The notes beneath the pieces are model-generated. The model ran no database searches, was not told where the DNA came from, and saw nothing but the letters and a program-made list of their open reading frames with translations. A stretch of 64,000 bases of DNA from Mycosarcoma maydis (taxonomy: Eukaryota > Basidiomycota > Ustilaginomycetes > Ustilaginales): positions 62,001-126,000 of the forward strand of contig NC_026495.1 of NCBI RefSeq assembly GCF_000328475.2, given 5' to 3'. The position numbers and the translations under genes are program-made. Below, one piece after another: positions 1-9,714 of this stretch (position 1 is the first letter of the stretch; each line of letters opens with the position of its first letter).

Positions 1-3000
1 GAACCACTCATCTTGCTCCTCATCCTTGCCAACACCGTCACCCTCGTCGTACAGGCCGCTCCCAGCGTCTATGCACATCCAAGACCCGACAACTACTTTG
101 GCGCCATCCCCGACTACATCCTACTCGCCATCTTTGGCATCTACACCCTTGAGATCCTCGCTCGCATCATCGTGTCTGGTTTGGTCATCAACCCGCCTCC
201 GCTCTACGCTGCGCCCATCCCAACGGCCCACGACGATCACTCAGGTACGTCCGACGCCACCACAAAGCAATCCTTTTCCACCTCCCCCGAGCACAAGCGC
301 CAAATGTCCAGATCCAACACGCTCGACACGCTCGGCCTCTTTGGCGGCAACCTCAAATCTACCGCCCAGAAGGTGCTTGCAGGCAACTCGGGCCTGACCG
401 AGTCCTACTTTGAGTCACGCCGAGCTTCGGCAACAGCAACGCAAACGCAAACCATCACGCTTGCCTCCTCTGCCCCGCATACGCATGACCCTTTGTCGAC
501 GCACCAACAGTCTCGACATCCTGCTCGACATGTCAATCAGAGCGAGACCAGCATGTTTCTTTCCGAATCCACCGCGCCCTCATTCTGGCAAAACACAAAG
601 ACGCCCTTCGCCGAAGCTTTCGAGAAGCAACGCGTGCAGGCAGTCCATCACGCTTTCTTGCGCCATTCCTGGAATCGTGTCGATGTAGTCGCCGTCGTCG
701 CTTTCTGGATCGCTTTCGCCTTGGCTCTCGGTGGTCAAGAATCCGCCAACCATCACCACATCTACATCTTTCGAGCGCTTAGCGTCCTCCGTTGTGCTCG
801 TCTTCTCACCGCCACTAGCGGTACCACCACCATCTTGCACTCGCTCAAGGCCTCCGCCTTTATCCTGCTCAGCGTTACCTTCTTCACTGGCTATGCCATG
901 CTTCTCTTTGGCATCATCGGCATTCAGAGTTTCGAGGGCTCCTACCGCAGAAACTGTGTCTGGGTCGGTGATCTCAACGGACAGCCGGGCAACAACAATA
1001 CTCTCTCACAACTCTGCGGAGGCTATCTTACCACCGCCGGTCAAACACTCGGTCACGTCCTCGTCGATGGCGCTCCCTCCGGCTCGTCTCCCAAAGGTTT
1101 CATCTGTCCGCGAGGTCAAGTATGCCAAGAGCAATCCACCAACCCCGAATCCAACACGCAGTCCTTCGATAACATTATCACCTCGCTTCTCCAAGTCGTC
1201 ATCGTCATCTCGTCCAACAACTGGTCGCAGACCATGTACGACATGATCGACGCCGACTACTATTCTTCCTGCATCTACTTTATCGTCGGAATCATCATTC
1301 TCAACTTTTGGCTCGCAAACTTGTTTGTCGCCGTTATCACAAATAGCTTTGCTACCCTCACCGCACGTACCCAGCGCAGTGCTTTTGCCGATCAAATCCT
1401 TCAGGACAACTCCAACAAAGACCAAACCCAACTCCAAAAAGGAAGGCTCAAGTCGCTCGCCCTCGGCTTCAAGCGTGTGTGGGGCTACACAAAATACCTC
1501 TGGATCCTCGCCATCATCTTTGACGTAGCTACCCAAGCGTCTCGCGCAACCTACCTGCAACCGGCAGAGATTCAAAAGCGCGCCAGAATCGAGCTCTACT
1601 TTACCCTTGCCTTTGATTTTGAGATCGCAATGCGCTTCCTTGCCTTTGTGCTCGATGGTGACTGGCGTGGCTTCCTCGCCTCCAAGCAGAATCGCGCCGA
1701 TTTCTTCTTGGCCTTGGTCACCAGCCTCATCCAGATTCCCGTCATCAAGTCGTCCCAAGTCTACCCTTGGCTCACCTTTTTCCAGCTCGCCCGTTTCTAT
1801 CGAGTCATCGCTGCCATTCCGCGCATGCGTGTGCTGCTGGTCCGAGCATTTGGCTCACTCAACAAGATGCTCAACATGGTGCTCTTTCTGCTCCTCATCG
1901 TTGGCCTCGCTTCCTTGATAGCTACCCAGCTCTTCCGCGGAGACATTCCGCAGCAAAGCGATGGCCAGTGGACAGAGATGACATTCAAGCATTCTTTCAA
2001 CTCCTTCCTCGCCATGTACCAGATCTTCACCTCGGAAAACTGGACCGACGTCCTCTTTAGCGCTACTTCCAACGAGGTCGAGTACAAGCAGGCTGTCATC
2101 GCCGCTATTTTCCTGTCGGGCTGGTTTCTCTTTGCCAACTTTATCGTGCTTCAAATGTTCATTGCCGTCATCAACGAGAACTTCAGCGTTGCCGAGCACG
2201 AAAAGCGTCAGCAGCAATTGGAGCAGTACCTCCGCCGCAACGAGCCACCGCCCTTGTCCTTCACTGCGCGTCTACTCAACAGGCTCAGTCCCTATCGATG
2301 GCTCAAGCGACGCAACGCAGCTCATACAGGCTCGGCCGACTCCGAGCACGGCCGCAGCGACCACGCTGGTAGCGCCAGTGGTCAGACCAACAAGATCGTC
2401 GGAGGATCCAAGCTGGACAAGCGCACAGATCAAGAAAAAAAGCAACGCCCCATCTCGATCCACCACATGGTAGACACCTCAACGGCTACGGCACATCGCA
2501 CCGTCAACACGGTCAGGAAGATGCTCCGTCTCGATCAGCCGGATGAGGAGGTGCCACTCGACAATCTGCAGGCGCGCAGACTGCGCAGCAGTATGCATGT
2601 AGACGACTTGCTCCACTCCCGAGCTCCAAGCTCTGCTTACGATGCTGATCCATCCGATCAAGCAGCGCATCGGTTTGCCAGTGAGCGCAGGATGCAGAGG
2701 ATGCGATCCGACCTCGGTCTCGCCTCGGAATTCGGCGCACATGATGCATCTCGCGCTTTCCTTCCACGTCCCCACAACGATACGCGCCTCGAGCAGGCTC
2801 GGTTCATCGCAACCCATCCGTCGTACGACAAGTCGTACTTTCTGTTCTCCAACCACAATCGTTTCAGACGCTTCTGCCAGAGTCTAGTCCCCTCATCACA
2901 TGGAGAGCGTCTCTTTGGACGACCAGTCTCGCCCTACCGACACAAGCTTTTCCAAATCCTCGTGTTTCTCGGCATCGTAGGCTCGGTCGTCTCTGCCGCC

Positions 3001-5787
3001 ATCGCCACACCTGTCTATCGACGTGACTACTACGCAAAGTATGGCCTTATCCGTGCTTCGTGGTTTTCGATTCTCGAAATCAGTCTGTCGTCGCTGTTTT
3101 TGGCCGAGTTCATGGTTAAGACCATCGCAGATGGCCTTGCTTTCACACCCAATGCATACGTGCTCAGCATCTGGAATTCGCTCGACCTGTTTGTGCTGAC
3201 CACCCTGCTCATCAACGTCATCACCGAGCTTGCTGTGATCGGAGGTGTCTCGAGGTTCACCCGAGCCTTGAAGGCTTTCCGCGCGCTCAGACTCATCAAC
3301 TTGTCGTCACTCATGCGCGACACGTTCCATGCCGTCATGATTGCAGGTGCCGGCCGCATTCTTGACGCCTCTATCTTGTCGATTCTCTACATCATTCCCT
3401 ACGCAATTTGGGGGCAGAACCTGTTTGCAGGATTGCTTTACTCATGCAACGACACGTCGAATTCCATTCAGACAAAGTTTGACTGTTGGGGCGAGTACAT
3501 CACCTCGCCAGGCAACTTTGACTTCTTGGCTCCCCGAGTTTGGGGCAACCCGACCGAAGGCAGCGTCTATTCGTTTGACGACTTCAAGGGAGCCATGCTC
3601 ATCCTGTTCGAGATTATTTCGCTCGAGGGTTGGATCGACGTCATGTCGACTGCCATGGGCGTCGCAGGTAAGGATCAGCAGCTGCAGAACGACAATCGAC
3701 AGGTTAATGCGCTCTTCTTCCTCATCTACAACTTGGTTGGTAGTACCACCGTCTTGACACTCTTTGTGTCGGTCATCATCGAGAACTTCCAGACGTTTTC
3801 GGGTGCTGCTTTCCAGACAGCCGGTCAGAGGCAGTGGGTCGATCTGCGCAGATTGATCCTGCGCCAGCGACCTTCCAAGAGGCCAAAGCACCGACCCTCG
3901 CAGGCTGTCAGGGCGTGGTGCTACGATCGTATGCTCAACAAGAACGGCTGGTGGAGTCGCACGATGACCTTGGTGTATCTGTCGACCCTTGTCACGCTCA
4001 TGACGCAGCAGTATTCCGATCCAGCATGGGCCAATCAGCTGCGAGATGCTCTCTACCTCGGCTATACCGCCATCTACGCCTTGGACATCGTCGCCCGTCT
4101 GCTGGGTCTTGGCTGGAGGAGCTATCGGGAGAATCCGTGGAATCTGTACGATCTCTTTGTCGTCTCAGGCACACTCGCTACAACGCTTCCGCTGCTCACT
4201 GGAAGCGGAGACAGCAGCGTGGTGGTACAGTTCCAGAAGCTTTTTCTCACGTGCGTCGCTCTCAAATTGGTGCAGAAGAATCATGCGCTGAACCAGCTCT
4301 TCAAGACGGCGTTCGCGTCCTTGCCCGCCATTCTTAGTCTGTTCCTCTTGTGGCTCACCATGTTCTTGGTGTGGGCTATCATGCTGCTCGAGGTGTTCGG
4401 GCTGACCAAGTGGGGACCCAACGAGACTTACTCGAAGAATTTCTCGACCTTTATCAGATCGATGGTGTTCCTCAGTATGATTTCAACGGGCGAGGGATGG
4501 AATTCTTTCATGCACGACTACACGCTTTCGCCGCCTCAGTGTACACCGGCAGCCAGCTACCTCATGACGGATTGTGGCAGCGAGCCCTGGGCTTACGCGC
4601 TCTTCATCAGCTGGAATGTCATCTCGATGTACATCTTCCTCAACATGTTTACGGGTACGGTTGTCGAAAATTTCTCATACATTTTCGACCTCGGAAGCAA
4701 AGCGATCCTCACGCCTTCGGACATTCGGTATTTCAAGAGCAGCTGGGCACAAGTCGACCGTCAAAGGAAGGGCTACATTCAAAAACATCAGATTGTTCCC
4801 TTCCTCGCTTCTGTCAAAGGTGCTTTGGAAGTGGGTATGTATCCGCCAGAGTGCTCTTTGCAAACGCTCAAAGCCGCTCTGGCGCAAGAAACGGCTGCTT
4901 CTCCGAGCCCATCCACCGATGGCAAGGGCAAGGGCGCTTTCGACTTTTTCAAGAATGCCTCATCACCGTTGCGCTCGCCCTTGCGCGACAACGGGGGTAG
5001 GGACAAGGACGGACAAGGGATCTTTGCGTGGCCATCATCGTCAGCAGGAGAGCAGGCTGAACGCGCAGCACCGCAGACCGATGCCGAAAGGCTGGCACGC
5101 GCTCTGTCAACTGTGGATACCAAGGATCTGCGCATGCGCCGGCAACGCTTCAACCGGCTCTACCACGAAGCTGTGTTACTCGCGCATCCGCGTAAGGGCA
5201 TTTCCTTCACGGACATGCTGTTGCTGTTGGCACGCACCAAGCTGGTCGACGAGACCGAGGCACTCAACGTCGAAGAGCTCATTGAGAGACAAGACGTGAT
5301 GGAGCAGATTGAACATCGCATTCGACTCGATCGGGTGCGCGGTCTACTGCAGATGGGCTACTGGCGACGCAGGTTCCTCGCTCTGCGCGACGAGCTGCAT
5401 AAAGGCGATGCGGGTGGAGAGGCGGTACCGACGATCCTAGTGCACGAGAGCCCAAGCAGATCCTCTCGGCCTTCGTTGCCTACGCTGACCATTCCTGGCT
5501 CGCCACCGTCTTCGACAATGTCGCCAACACGTGTAGCGCCAGATGCGACTGCAAAGCCGCGTTTGACGCTGGCACCGTCGCAGCCGTCACTGCAGCAGTT
5601 AGAACTGCGTGCATCGCCGGTGATTGAGTCGTTCGAAGCTACAGCGTGGGGCGAGGTGATGAAGAGGATCGACAGCAGCCAGGATGGACATGCGTCGAGC
5701 CCAACTCACAGCGGCCGCAGTAGCGCTCAGAGGGAGGATGGACCACGTAGCCAAAAGGGCGGCACGAACGACCATGGTTGGTTCTGA
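1..5787 (+). CDS. cch1: Cch1-type voltage-gated calcium channel alpha subunit (5' partial)
   Basis: Pore subunit of the fungal high-affinity Ca2+ influx channel at the plasma membrane, which normally works with Mid1. Frame 1 is open from base 1 with no ATG before the first helix, so the N-terminus lies outside the window. About 1928 codons remain. Four repeats of six membrane segments are visible. S4-like helices carry regularly spaced Arg/Lys, clearest in repeats II (about 1790-1860) and III (about 3250-3310). The P-loop Trp motifs are SNNW (about 1213), SENW (2032), LEGW (3622) and GEGW (4489), so the selectivity positions read N/E/E/E. A large hydrophilic loop lies between repeats II and III (about 2200-2930). 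After repeat IV comes a long cytosolic tail with an EF-hand-like stretch (about 4730-4830) and a Ser/Pro-rich end. No intron is needed. The family call is strong; the symbol rests on four-repeat architecture plus fungal context. Confidence 0.93.
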   Translation, partial: EPLILLLILANTVTLVVQAAPSVYAHPRPDNYFGAIPDYILLAIFGIYTLEILARIIVSGLVINPPPLYAAPIPTAHDDHSGTSDATTKQSFSTSPEHKRQMSRSNTLDTLGLFGGNLKSTAQKVLAGNSGLTESYFESRRASATATQTQTITLASSAPHTHDPLSTHQQSRHPARHVNQSETSMFLSESTAPSFWQNTKTPFAEAFEKQRVQAVHHAFLRHSWNRVDVVAVVAFWIAFALALGGQESANHHHIYIFRALSVLRCARLLTATSGTTTILHSLKASAFILLSVTFFTGYAMLLFGIIGIQSFEGSYRRNCVWVGDLNGQPGNNNTLSQLCGGYLTTAGQTLGHVLVDGAPSGSSPKGFICPRGQVCQEQSTNPESNTQSFDNIITSLLQVVIVISSNNWSQTMYDMIDADYYSSCIYFIVGIIILNFWLANLFVAVITNSFATLTARTQRSAFADQILQDNSNKDQTQLQKGRLKSLALGFKRVWGYTKYLWILAIIFDVATQASRATYLQPAEIQKRARIELYFTLAFDFEIAMRFLAFVLDGDWRGFLASKQNRADFFLALVTSLIQIPVIKSSQVYPWLTFFQLARFYRVIAAIPRMRVLLVRAFGSLNKMLNMVLFLLLIVGLASLIATQLFRGDIPQQSDGQWTEMTFKHSFNSFLAMYQIFTSENWTDVLFSATSNEVEYKQAVIAAIFLSGWFLFANFIVLQMFIAVINENFSVAEHEKRQQQLEQYLRRNEPPPLSFTARLLNRLSPYRWLKRRNAAHTGSADSEHGRSDHAGSASGQTNKIVGGSKLDKRTDQEKKQRPISIHHMVDTSTATAHRTVNTVRKMLRLDQPDEEVPLDNLQARRLRSSMHVDDLLHSRAPSSAYDADPSDQAAHRFASERRMQRMRSDLGLASEFGAHDASRAFLPRPHNDTRLEQARFIATHPSYDKSYFLFSNHNRFRRFCQSLVPSSHGERLFGRPVSPYRHKLFQILVFLGIVGSVVSAAIATPVYRRDYYAKYGLIRASWFSILEISLSSLFLAEFMVKTIADGLAFTPNAYVLSIWNSLDLFVLTTLLINVITELAVIGGVSRFTRALKAFRALRLINLSSLMRDTFHAVMIAGAGRILDASILSILYIIPYAIWGQNLFAGLLYSCNDTSNSIQTKFDCWGEYITSPGNFDFLAPRVWGNPTEGSVYSFDDFKGAMLILFEIISLEGWIDVMSTAMGVAGKDQQLQNDNRQVNALFFLIYNLVGSTTVLTLFVSVIIENFQTFSGAAFQTAGQRQWVDLRRLILRQRPSKRPKHRPSQAVRAWCYDRMLNKNGWWSRTMTLVYLSTLVTLMTQQYSDPAWANQLRDALYLGYTAIYALDIVARLLGLGWRSYRENPWNLYDLFVVSGTLATTLPLLTGSGDSSVVVQFQKLFLTCVALKLVQKNHALNQLFKTAFASLPAILSLFLLWLTMFLVWAIMLLEVFGLTKWGPNETYSKNFSTFIRSMVFLSMISTGEGWNSFMHDYTLSPPQCTPAASYLMTDCGSEPWAYALFISWNVISMYIFLNMFTGTVVENFSYIFDLGSKAILTPSDIRYFKSSWAQVDRQRKGYIQKHQIVPFLASVKGALEVGMYPPECSLQTLKAALAQETAASPSPSTDGKGKGAFDFFKNASSPLRSPLRDNGGRDKDGQGIFAWPSSSAGEQAERAAPQTDAERLARALSTVDTKDLRMRRQRFNRLYHEAVLLAHPRKGISFTDMLLLLARTKLVDETEALNVEELIERQDVMEQIEHRIRLDRVRGLLQMGYWRRRFLALRDELHKGDAGGEAVPTILVHESPSRSSRPSLPTLTIPGSPPSSTMSPTRVAPDATAKPRLTLAPSQPSLQQLELRASPVIESFEATAWGEVMKRIDSSQDGHASSPTHSGRSSAQREDGPRSQKGGTNDHGWF

Positions 5788-5789
5788 CC

Positions 5790-5900
5790 TGTTGCAATTC
5801 GTGATTCATGATTGCATTCATGATTCGTACTTCACCATGATTGCGACTCACAATCACGAATTCACGATTCACGACTCACGATTCGTGATTCGGCAGAAAG
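5790..5900. repeat. Heptamer-word cluster downstream of cch1
   Basis: Just after the cch1 stop the sequence is packed with ATTCGTG/CACGAAT words and one-base variants in both orientations. It belongs to the dispersed family described in the findings. The following stretch to about 6460 holds scattered further copies (for example GAGTCATGAGT near 6361) and no supportable gene. Confidence 0.7.
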
Positions 5901-6464
5901 ACAGCATGCCTGGTTCTGTGGCTGCGCGTGCTGTGCTATGAGTGATGAGTATCGACGTTGCGACGACACGCGTGTGCACGGTGAGGATGGTGTGGCGGAC
6001 GGCGAGGTGATCTATGAGTGAAACCCACGCGTGGCTCGTGGTAGTGATGAGTGGGTTCGCGCGGACCAAGTCTGTGCTCGCATCCGTGATCGTACATCAC
6101 TCTGGTGGCGCGGAGCCCACGTGCAGGCTTCACAGACGGACAAGTGATGGCTTTGGCATCTAGCCGACCAAGAAGCATCAAGTCCCTGCACTGCGATTCG
6201 GCAGGCCAGCACGCGTTGCTTCGAAGCGGACGCCGGAGAAGCATCAACCATCAAGCATCAACCATCAAGCATGGTTCTGGACGAGGCTACGAGTCAAAAT
6301 TCATGCCAATCACTTGATACACCCAACCGGACACACGAGTGACGGGCGCGAATCGGTCACGAGTCATGAGTGGCAGCTAGAAGCTGTCAGCCTTGCGCCA
6401 AGCTTGTCGCTCAAGGTGTCACATGGAACATTCAATACTACAGAGATTCGTGAATAACGTTATC

Positions 6465-6855
6465 GAATCTCAACAAAGTCACTGAAAAGAGGAAAAACGT
6501 CGTCCTCGGAGCCACCCGCCACCCGAGCAAGCACGCCCGATCTAGGCTGCCCCTCAGGAGTGGCTCCGTAGCTGGCTTTCAATAAGCAACCAACCCCCCC
6601 CCCCCCCATCAATCAAGCGCTCGCAGCATCCAGCTCAGTACGCCACAGTTGCTGTCAATACAATCATGAATCACGAATCTAAAATATTCATCGAAGCCAA
6701 CGAGCGAACGAGCAAGTGGGATCGACGAGTGAGTAGAGGGCCAGCAGCCAAACGAGCGAGCGAGACCAACGAGATGAATGGGGCGGGTCTGCAGGCTACG
6801 ACGATGCGCGGACAAGCTTGAAGCTGGCGGCTAGGGATTACGAATAGGATCATGC
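6465..6855 (-). repeat. Unrecognised dispersed repeat, copy A
   Basis: Read on the minus strand, this segment aligns by eye with 24625-25212 on the plus strand. Shared blocks in order are an ACCCGCCCC word, a run of CTCGTTGG/CTCGCTCG words, GGCTGCTGGCCC, GACAGCAACTG, a G-rich run, AGCCTAGATCGGG, GCTTGCTCGGGTGGC-like sequence, and a T-rich end at TTTTTCC. No coding sequence or standard terminal structure was recognised. It could be a non-autonomous element or an old LTR. Confidence 0.6.
6594..6607. repeat. Poly-C tract (C14)
   Basis: A run of 14 consecutive C lies inside dispersed repeat copy A. The corresponding place in copy B (about 25021) has six G in the same repeat orientation, so the run has expanded or shrunk between copies. 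Confidence 0.9.
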
Positions 6856-7691
6856 TTACCACCTAGCCAGTTGACCAAGCCGTTTTTGTGGCCATCGGCG
6901 CAGAGTGTCTTGCGAGACGAGGGCGCCTGCTCGTCAACGCTGGTTTGCGAATCGAACGCCGACTCGGAACCATCGTTCATGGTTGTCGGATAAGACCAAC
7001 GCGTGGCGAGAAGCTGCCGAGGCTGAGGAGGACAAAGACGAAGCATCCGAGCAGGATCGGTATCGCTTGCCGCAGACGCTCGCAGGCTGCAGTACGGTCC
7101 ATGGTTGGTGGACAAGAGATGCGGCTTGCCGAGCACCGACTGCTCGAGCGCGGTGGTGTGGCTAGCCAAGTTGAAGCCATTCATGATTCATGAGTGAGCT
7201 TGACGTAGTCTACGATGGGCAAGGAGCCGCCTTCGACGAACATGCGTGATGGTGGTAGCGTCACGCGTGTGTGTAGAGTCGCTGCATGGTCGCAGACTAG
7301 TGTCAAGAAAAATCACCAAGGTCAGAACGCTGCGCTGGGAAAGCGGATGGATGGCGAGCGGTTCCCTATAAACCTTTCGATCACCTGGAGCGCTCGGGCC
7401 TCCTCCTCCTCCTCCTCCCCAGTTGCGATCATGGATGATTCAGCAACTCCGCCTAGACAGTCTCGTAGTGCCCAAATGTCTGACTCACCTTTACTGCTGC
7501 ATCATCTGCCGTTCAAAGCAGCTGAGAAGGACTTGCCGTTGATGACTGAGCCGTTTCGTGAGATGCCAAGCTTGTCCTTTATCTGTGCTTCCCTTGGCCG
7601 CTGGTGCCAAGATTCATGATTCGCTGTACTTTCCTCCTTCTTGCCACCGTCCACCGTCAATAAGATCGTATTCGCTTCTGCGTCGAGGAAG
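6856..7691. other. Intergenic stretch without a supported gene
   Basis: Short overlapping ORFs exist on both strands, for instance 6853-7184 on minus, which ends at a GTAAGC donor-like site. None matches a known family or has a convincing start context. A CTCCTC run lies near 7399. Confidence 0.5.
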
Positions 7692-8658
7692 ATGGTACAA
7701 CGTCGAAATCAAGATGGTGTCAGTAGGCAGACTCTACAGGTCAGGGCACGCCGAAGAAACAGCACCGAGTCGGAAGAGGAGAGAGAAAGCTTCGATCCGA
7801 CTGGCCTCAGGAGCGACTCATCGCTGAGCTCTATTGGAGAGAATGCCGTGTCCGACTCCATCAACCCGGCCGAGTCCAGCCAAGCTACCCGTGGCAGCTG
7901 ACAGTCGAGTTAACCCTAGTCTAGCACCCAAGAGCCGATCGACACCGTCATCCCCATCCAGCCGGCAAGCATGCGAGACTTCTCGGGCTCTGGACGCCAT
8001 CCTCCTCAATCCGCCAATACACCTTTGCCGTCTACCCGCAACCATCAAGACGGGCCAAACCACCAAGGCGAGTCAAGCACCGTGCTGGAACGATGCCAAG
8101 CGCTCAAACCAACCATACGCAATCTCAGCGATGAGATGCACTCCTACTACCAAAGCATTGCGATTGCCCAGTCGCTGCACTGGCTTGATGATGTGATCCA
8201 CCGCATCGACCCTGCAGCTGCTCGTGCTTCATCCGCCTCAAAACCCCCTCTGGTGCCGCTCGACACCTCCTCTCACAGAGGCGGAGGTGGTCCCAAACAA
8301 GACAGGGCACTGCAAAAAGCCGTTCCGAGACGAGCTTCGTCATCGAATGGGCTTGCAGCCACGGAACCCTCTCGCGCACTTTGAGGAATCACTGCCATCC
8401 TTGCTAGGCAGGCCCGTCCTGCGATTCGACTGGTCGCAGAGGCCAGACGCCTACACAGAGCTGGTCGAGTCGATCATTCGCGAGCTTTGTAGCGGCGATC
8501 GATGCTCCAGCAAGGTGCCGGCTTTGCCATTGACTCCCTTGCAACAGTACCTTCTAGAATTGCTAGGCCACGAGTACATACATTCACGATTGTTTTGCTC
8601 CAATACCAGGTTCTTGTGTCTTGTGTGTGATCTCTTATGCGACTGGCCGATGAGCTAA
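7692..8658 (+). pseudogene. Hypothetical or broken gene, unrecognised
   Basis: The product was not recognised. The stretch from ATG 7692 is polar and Ser/Arg-rich and hits three stops within 7899-7918. The same frame reopens from about 7925 to 8384 and encodes a plausible helix near 8080-8210 (residues like LERCQALKPTIRNLSDEM). A different frame then looks protein-like from about 8279 to 8658, with segments such as LRFDWSQRPDAYTELVESII. A 55-base intron at 8224-8278 (GTGCTT...CTCACAG) would join the last two frames, but it lacks a clear branch site and the donor is weak. No clean splice was found for the first break. Either a poorly spliced lineage-specific gene or a decaying one beside the transposon island. 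Confidence 0.3.
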
Positions 8659-8689
8659 TGAGAGGATGGTCATCCTCGGAAACACACTA

Positions 8690-8830
8690 GGAGCCACCTG
8701 CGGGATATGGTTGCTGCGAGAAGCCACCTAGGAGCCACTCAGGGTGGTTCCCCGGGTGGTTCCGAGGACGACCTTTTCCTTTTGTCAGGATGTGACTGTG
8801 TAGTCACGTGGTCGAGGATGCATGAAAATT
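8690..8830 (+). repeat. Unrecognised dispersed repeat, partial copy C
   Basis: GGAGCCACTCAGGGTGGTTC followed by a CCGGGTGG-like block, AGGACGACC and a T-rich end matches the right end of copies A (6465-6855) and B (24625-25212). Only the last 100-140 bases of the family are present. Confidence 0.5.
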
Positions 8831-8837
8831 TGGAATC

Positions 8838-8945
8838 GTGAATCACGAATGTATCAACGATTCGGACAATCACGAATCGTGAATTTGTTTTTTGGAGGAC
8901 AAGGAGATAACTAATCACGAATGACTACGGTCATGAGTCATGAGT
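8838..8945. repeat. Heptamer-word cluster
   Basis: Words of the ATTCGTG/CACGAAT/CATGAGT family occur in quick succession up to the left target-site duplication of the first copia element. Confidence 0.65.
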
Positions 8946-8950
8946 GTTTG
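8946..8950 (+). other. Target-site duplication of copia element 1, left
   Basis: GTTTG directly precedes the LTR start TGTTAG and is repeated at 13787-13791 directly after the right LTR. Five bases is the usual length for Ty1/copia integrases. Confidence 0.7.
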
Positions 8951-9057
8951 TGTTAGAATATCTACGATTGGCGTTTAGTCTGATCGCCCACAATCATGCA
9001 ACCCTTGCAGTAACCTAACCGGTATACACGAGTGACCGGACGGGAACGAGTAGGTGT

Positions 9058-9287
9058 CTCAGTACGCGCGCTATACGCGCGCGACACGCACTCAATACAC
9101 CAGCGGTACGTCCGCGGTACGCGTGCGATACACTCGCAGTACGCGCGCCATACGCGCGCGACACGCGCTCAATGCACCCGCAGTACGACCGCGGTACGCG
9201 TGCGATACACTCGCAGTACGCGCGCCATACGCGCGCGACACGCGCTCAATGCACCCGCAGTACGACCGCGGTACGCGCGCAAGTATA
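9058..9287 (+). repeat. 77-base CG-rich tandem array in LTR U3
   Basis: Units begin at 9088, 9165 and 9242 with exact 77-base spacing; a partial unit precedes them. Sequence is dominated by CGCG, TACGCG and ACACGCG, long alternating purine-pyrimidine runs. The array also occurs inverted at about 14345-14574 but is absent from the 5' LTR of element 2. Confidence 0.9.
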
Positions 9288-9528
9288 GTAACTCGCCAGA
9301 GTTTCCCCGCTTCACAACATAGCGCTGGTAGCGAGAAGCCCAGAGTAGATTCACACAAGTCGCTGGACGACTGTGGGAACACGCCGTTGGCTACAGACTC
9401 GTACCAAGTGGAAGAACCTGAGGGAGAACAGACTCATGCATCTGGCCAGTTGTGGCCACAGCTAGTCAGTTGTATGAGGAGCTGACGTATAGGGAGAAGC
9501 TCATGTAGGATACTCCAGTCGACTCATG

Positions 9529-9538
9529 TACATAAATA
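9529..9538 (+). promoter_or_regulatory. TATA-like box of the LTR
   Basis: TACATAAATA lies 164 bases before the LTR end, after U3 and ahead of a CTCACAC/GTTAGTCCC stretch. The position suits an LTR core promoter. This is a sequence-only call. Confidence 0.5.
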
Positions 9539-9702
9539 CAGAGGGAACGCTCACACTTTGTAGTTAGTCCCTCGTCCAATTCACACTATCCAAATACATC
9601 CCAAACCATTCTCGACCCTACTCAGTCCCAACTCGCCTCTCTAAGGAAAGGGAGACTTCGATCATCCAGCGCCCGCTAAGGATTCACCGCGAATATTGAA
9701 AA

Positions 9703-9714
9703 GGTTATGAGCCC
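9703..9714 (+). other. Primer binding site for half initiator tRNA-Met
   Basis: GGTTATGAGCCC is the exact complement of the eukaryotic initiator tRNA-Met anticodon arm (GGGCUCAUAACC) and starts right after the LTR. Copia of Drosophila and yeast Ty5 are known to prime from such an internally cleaved 5' half tRNA. The gag start codon (9707-9709) is inside the site: it is the complement of the CAU anticodon. Confidence 0.88.

Larger units (their letters stand above)
8951..9702 (+). repeat. 5' LTR of copia element 1
   Basis: Starts TGTTAGAATATC and ends at ...GCGAATATTGAA next to the primer site. It carries a 77-base tandem array in U3 (9058-9287) and a TATA-like TACATAAATA at 9529-9538 followed by pyrimidine-rich sequence, the likely transcription start zone. 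Its complement recurs base for base, as far as I compared, as the 3' LTR of element 2 (13931-14681). The exact last two bases are uncertain because the 5' and 3' LTR copies differ there (AA versus TA). Confidence 0.88.

Noticed and set aside
1006..1758. 250-codon minus-strand ORF within cch1
   Set aside because: Antisense shadow of a GC-rich coding frame; composition is Asp/Gly/Val-rich without domain features.
6831..7184. Minus-strand ORF with ATG and a GTAAGC donor-like site at its end
   Set aside because: No recognisable protein, no convincing second exon, and the supposed next exon lies in the dispersed repeat.
9054..9485. 143-codon Arg/Tyr-rich ORF in the LTR
   Set aside because: It is a translation of the 77-base tandem array; periodic peptide reflects repeat DNA, not a protein gene.
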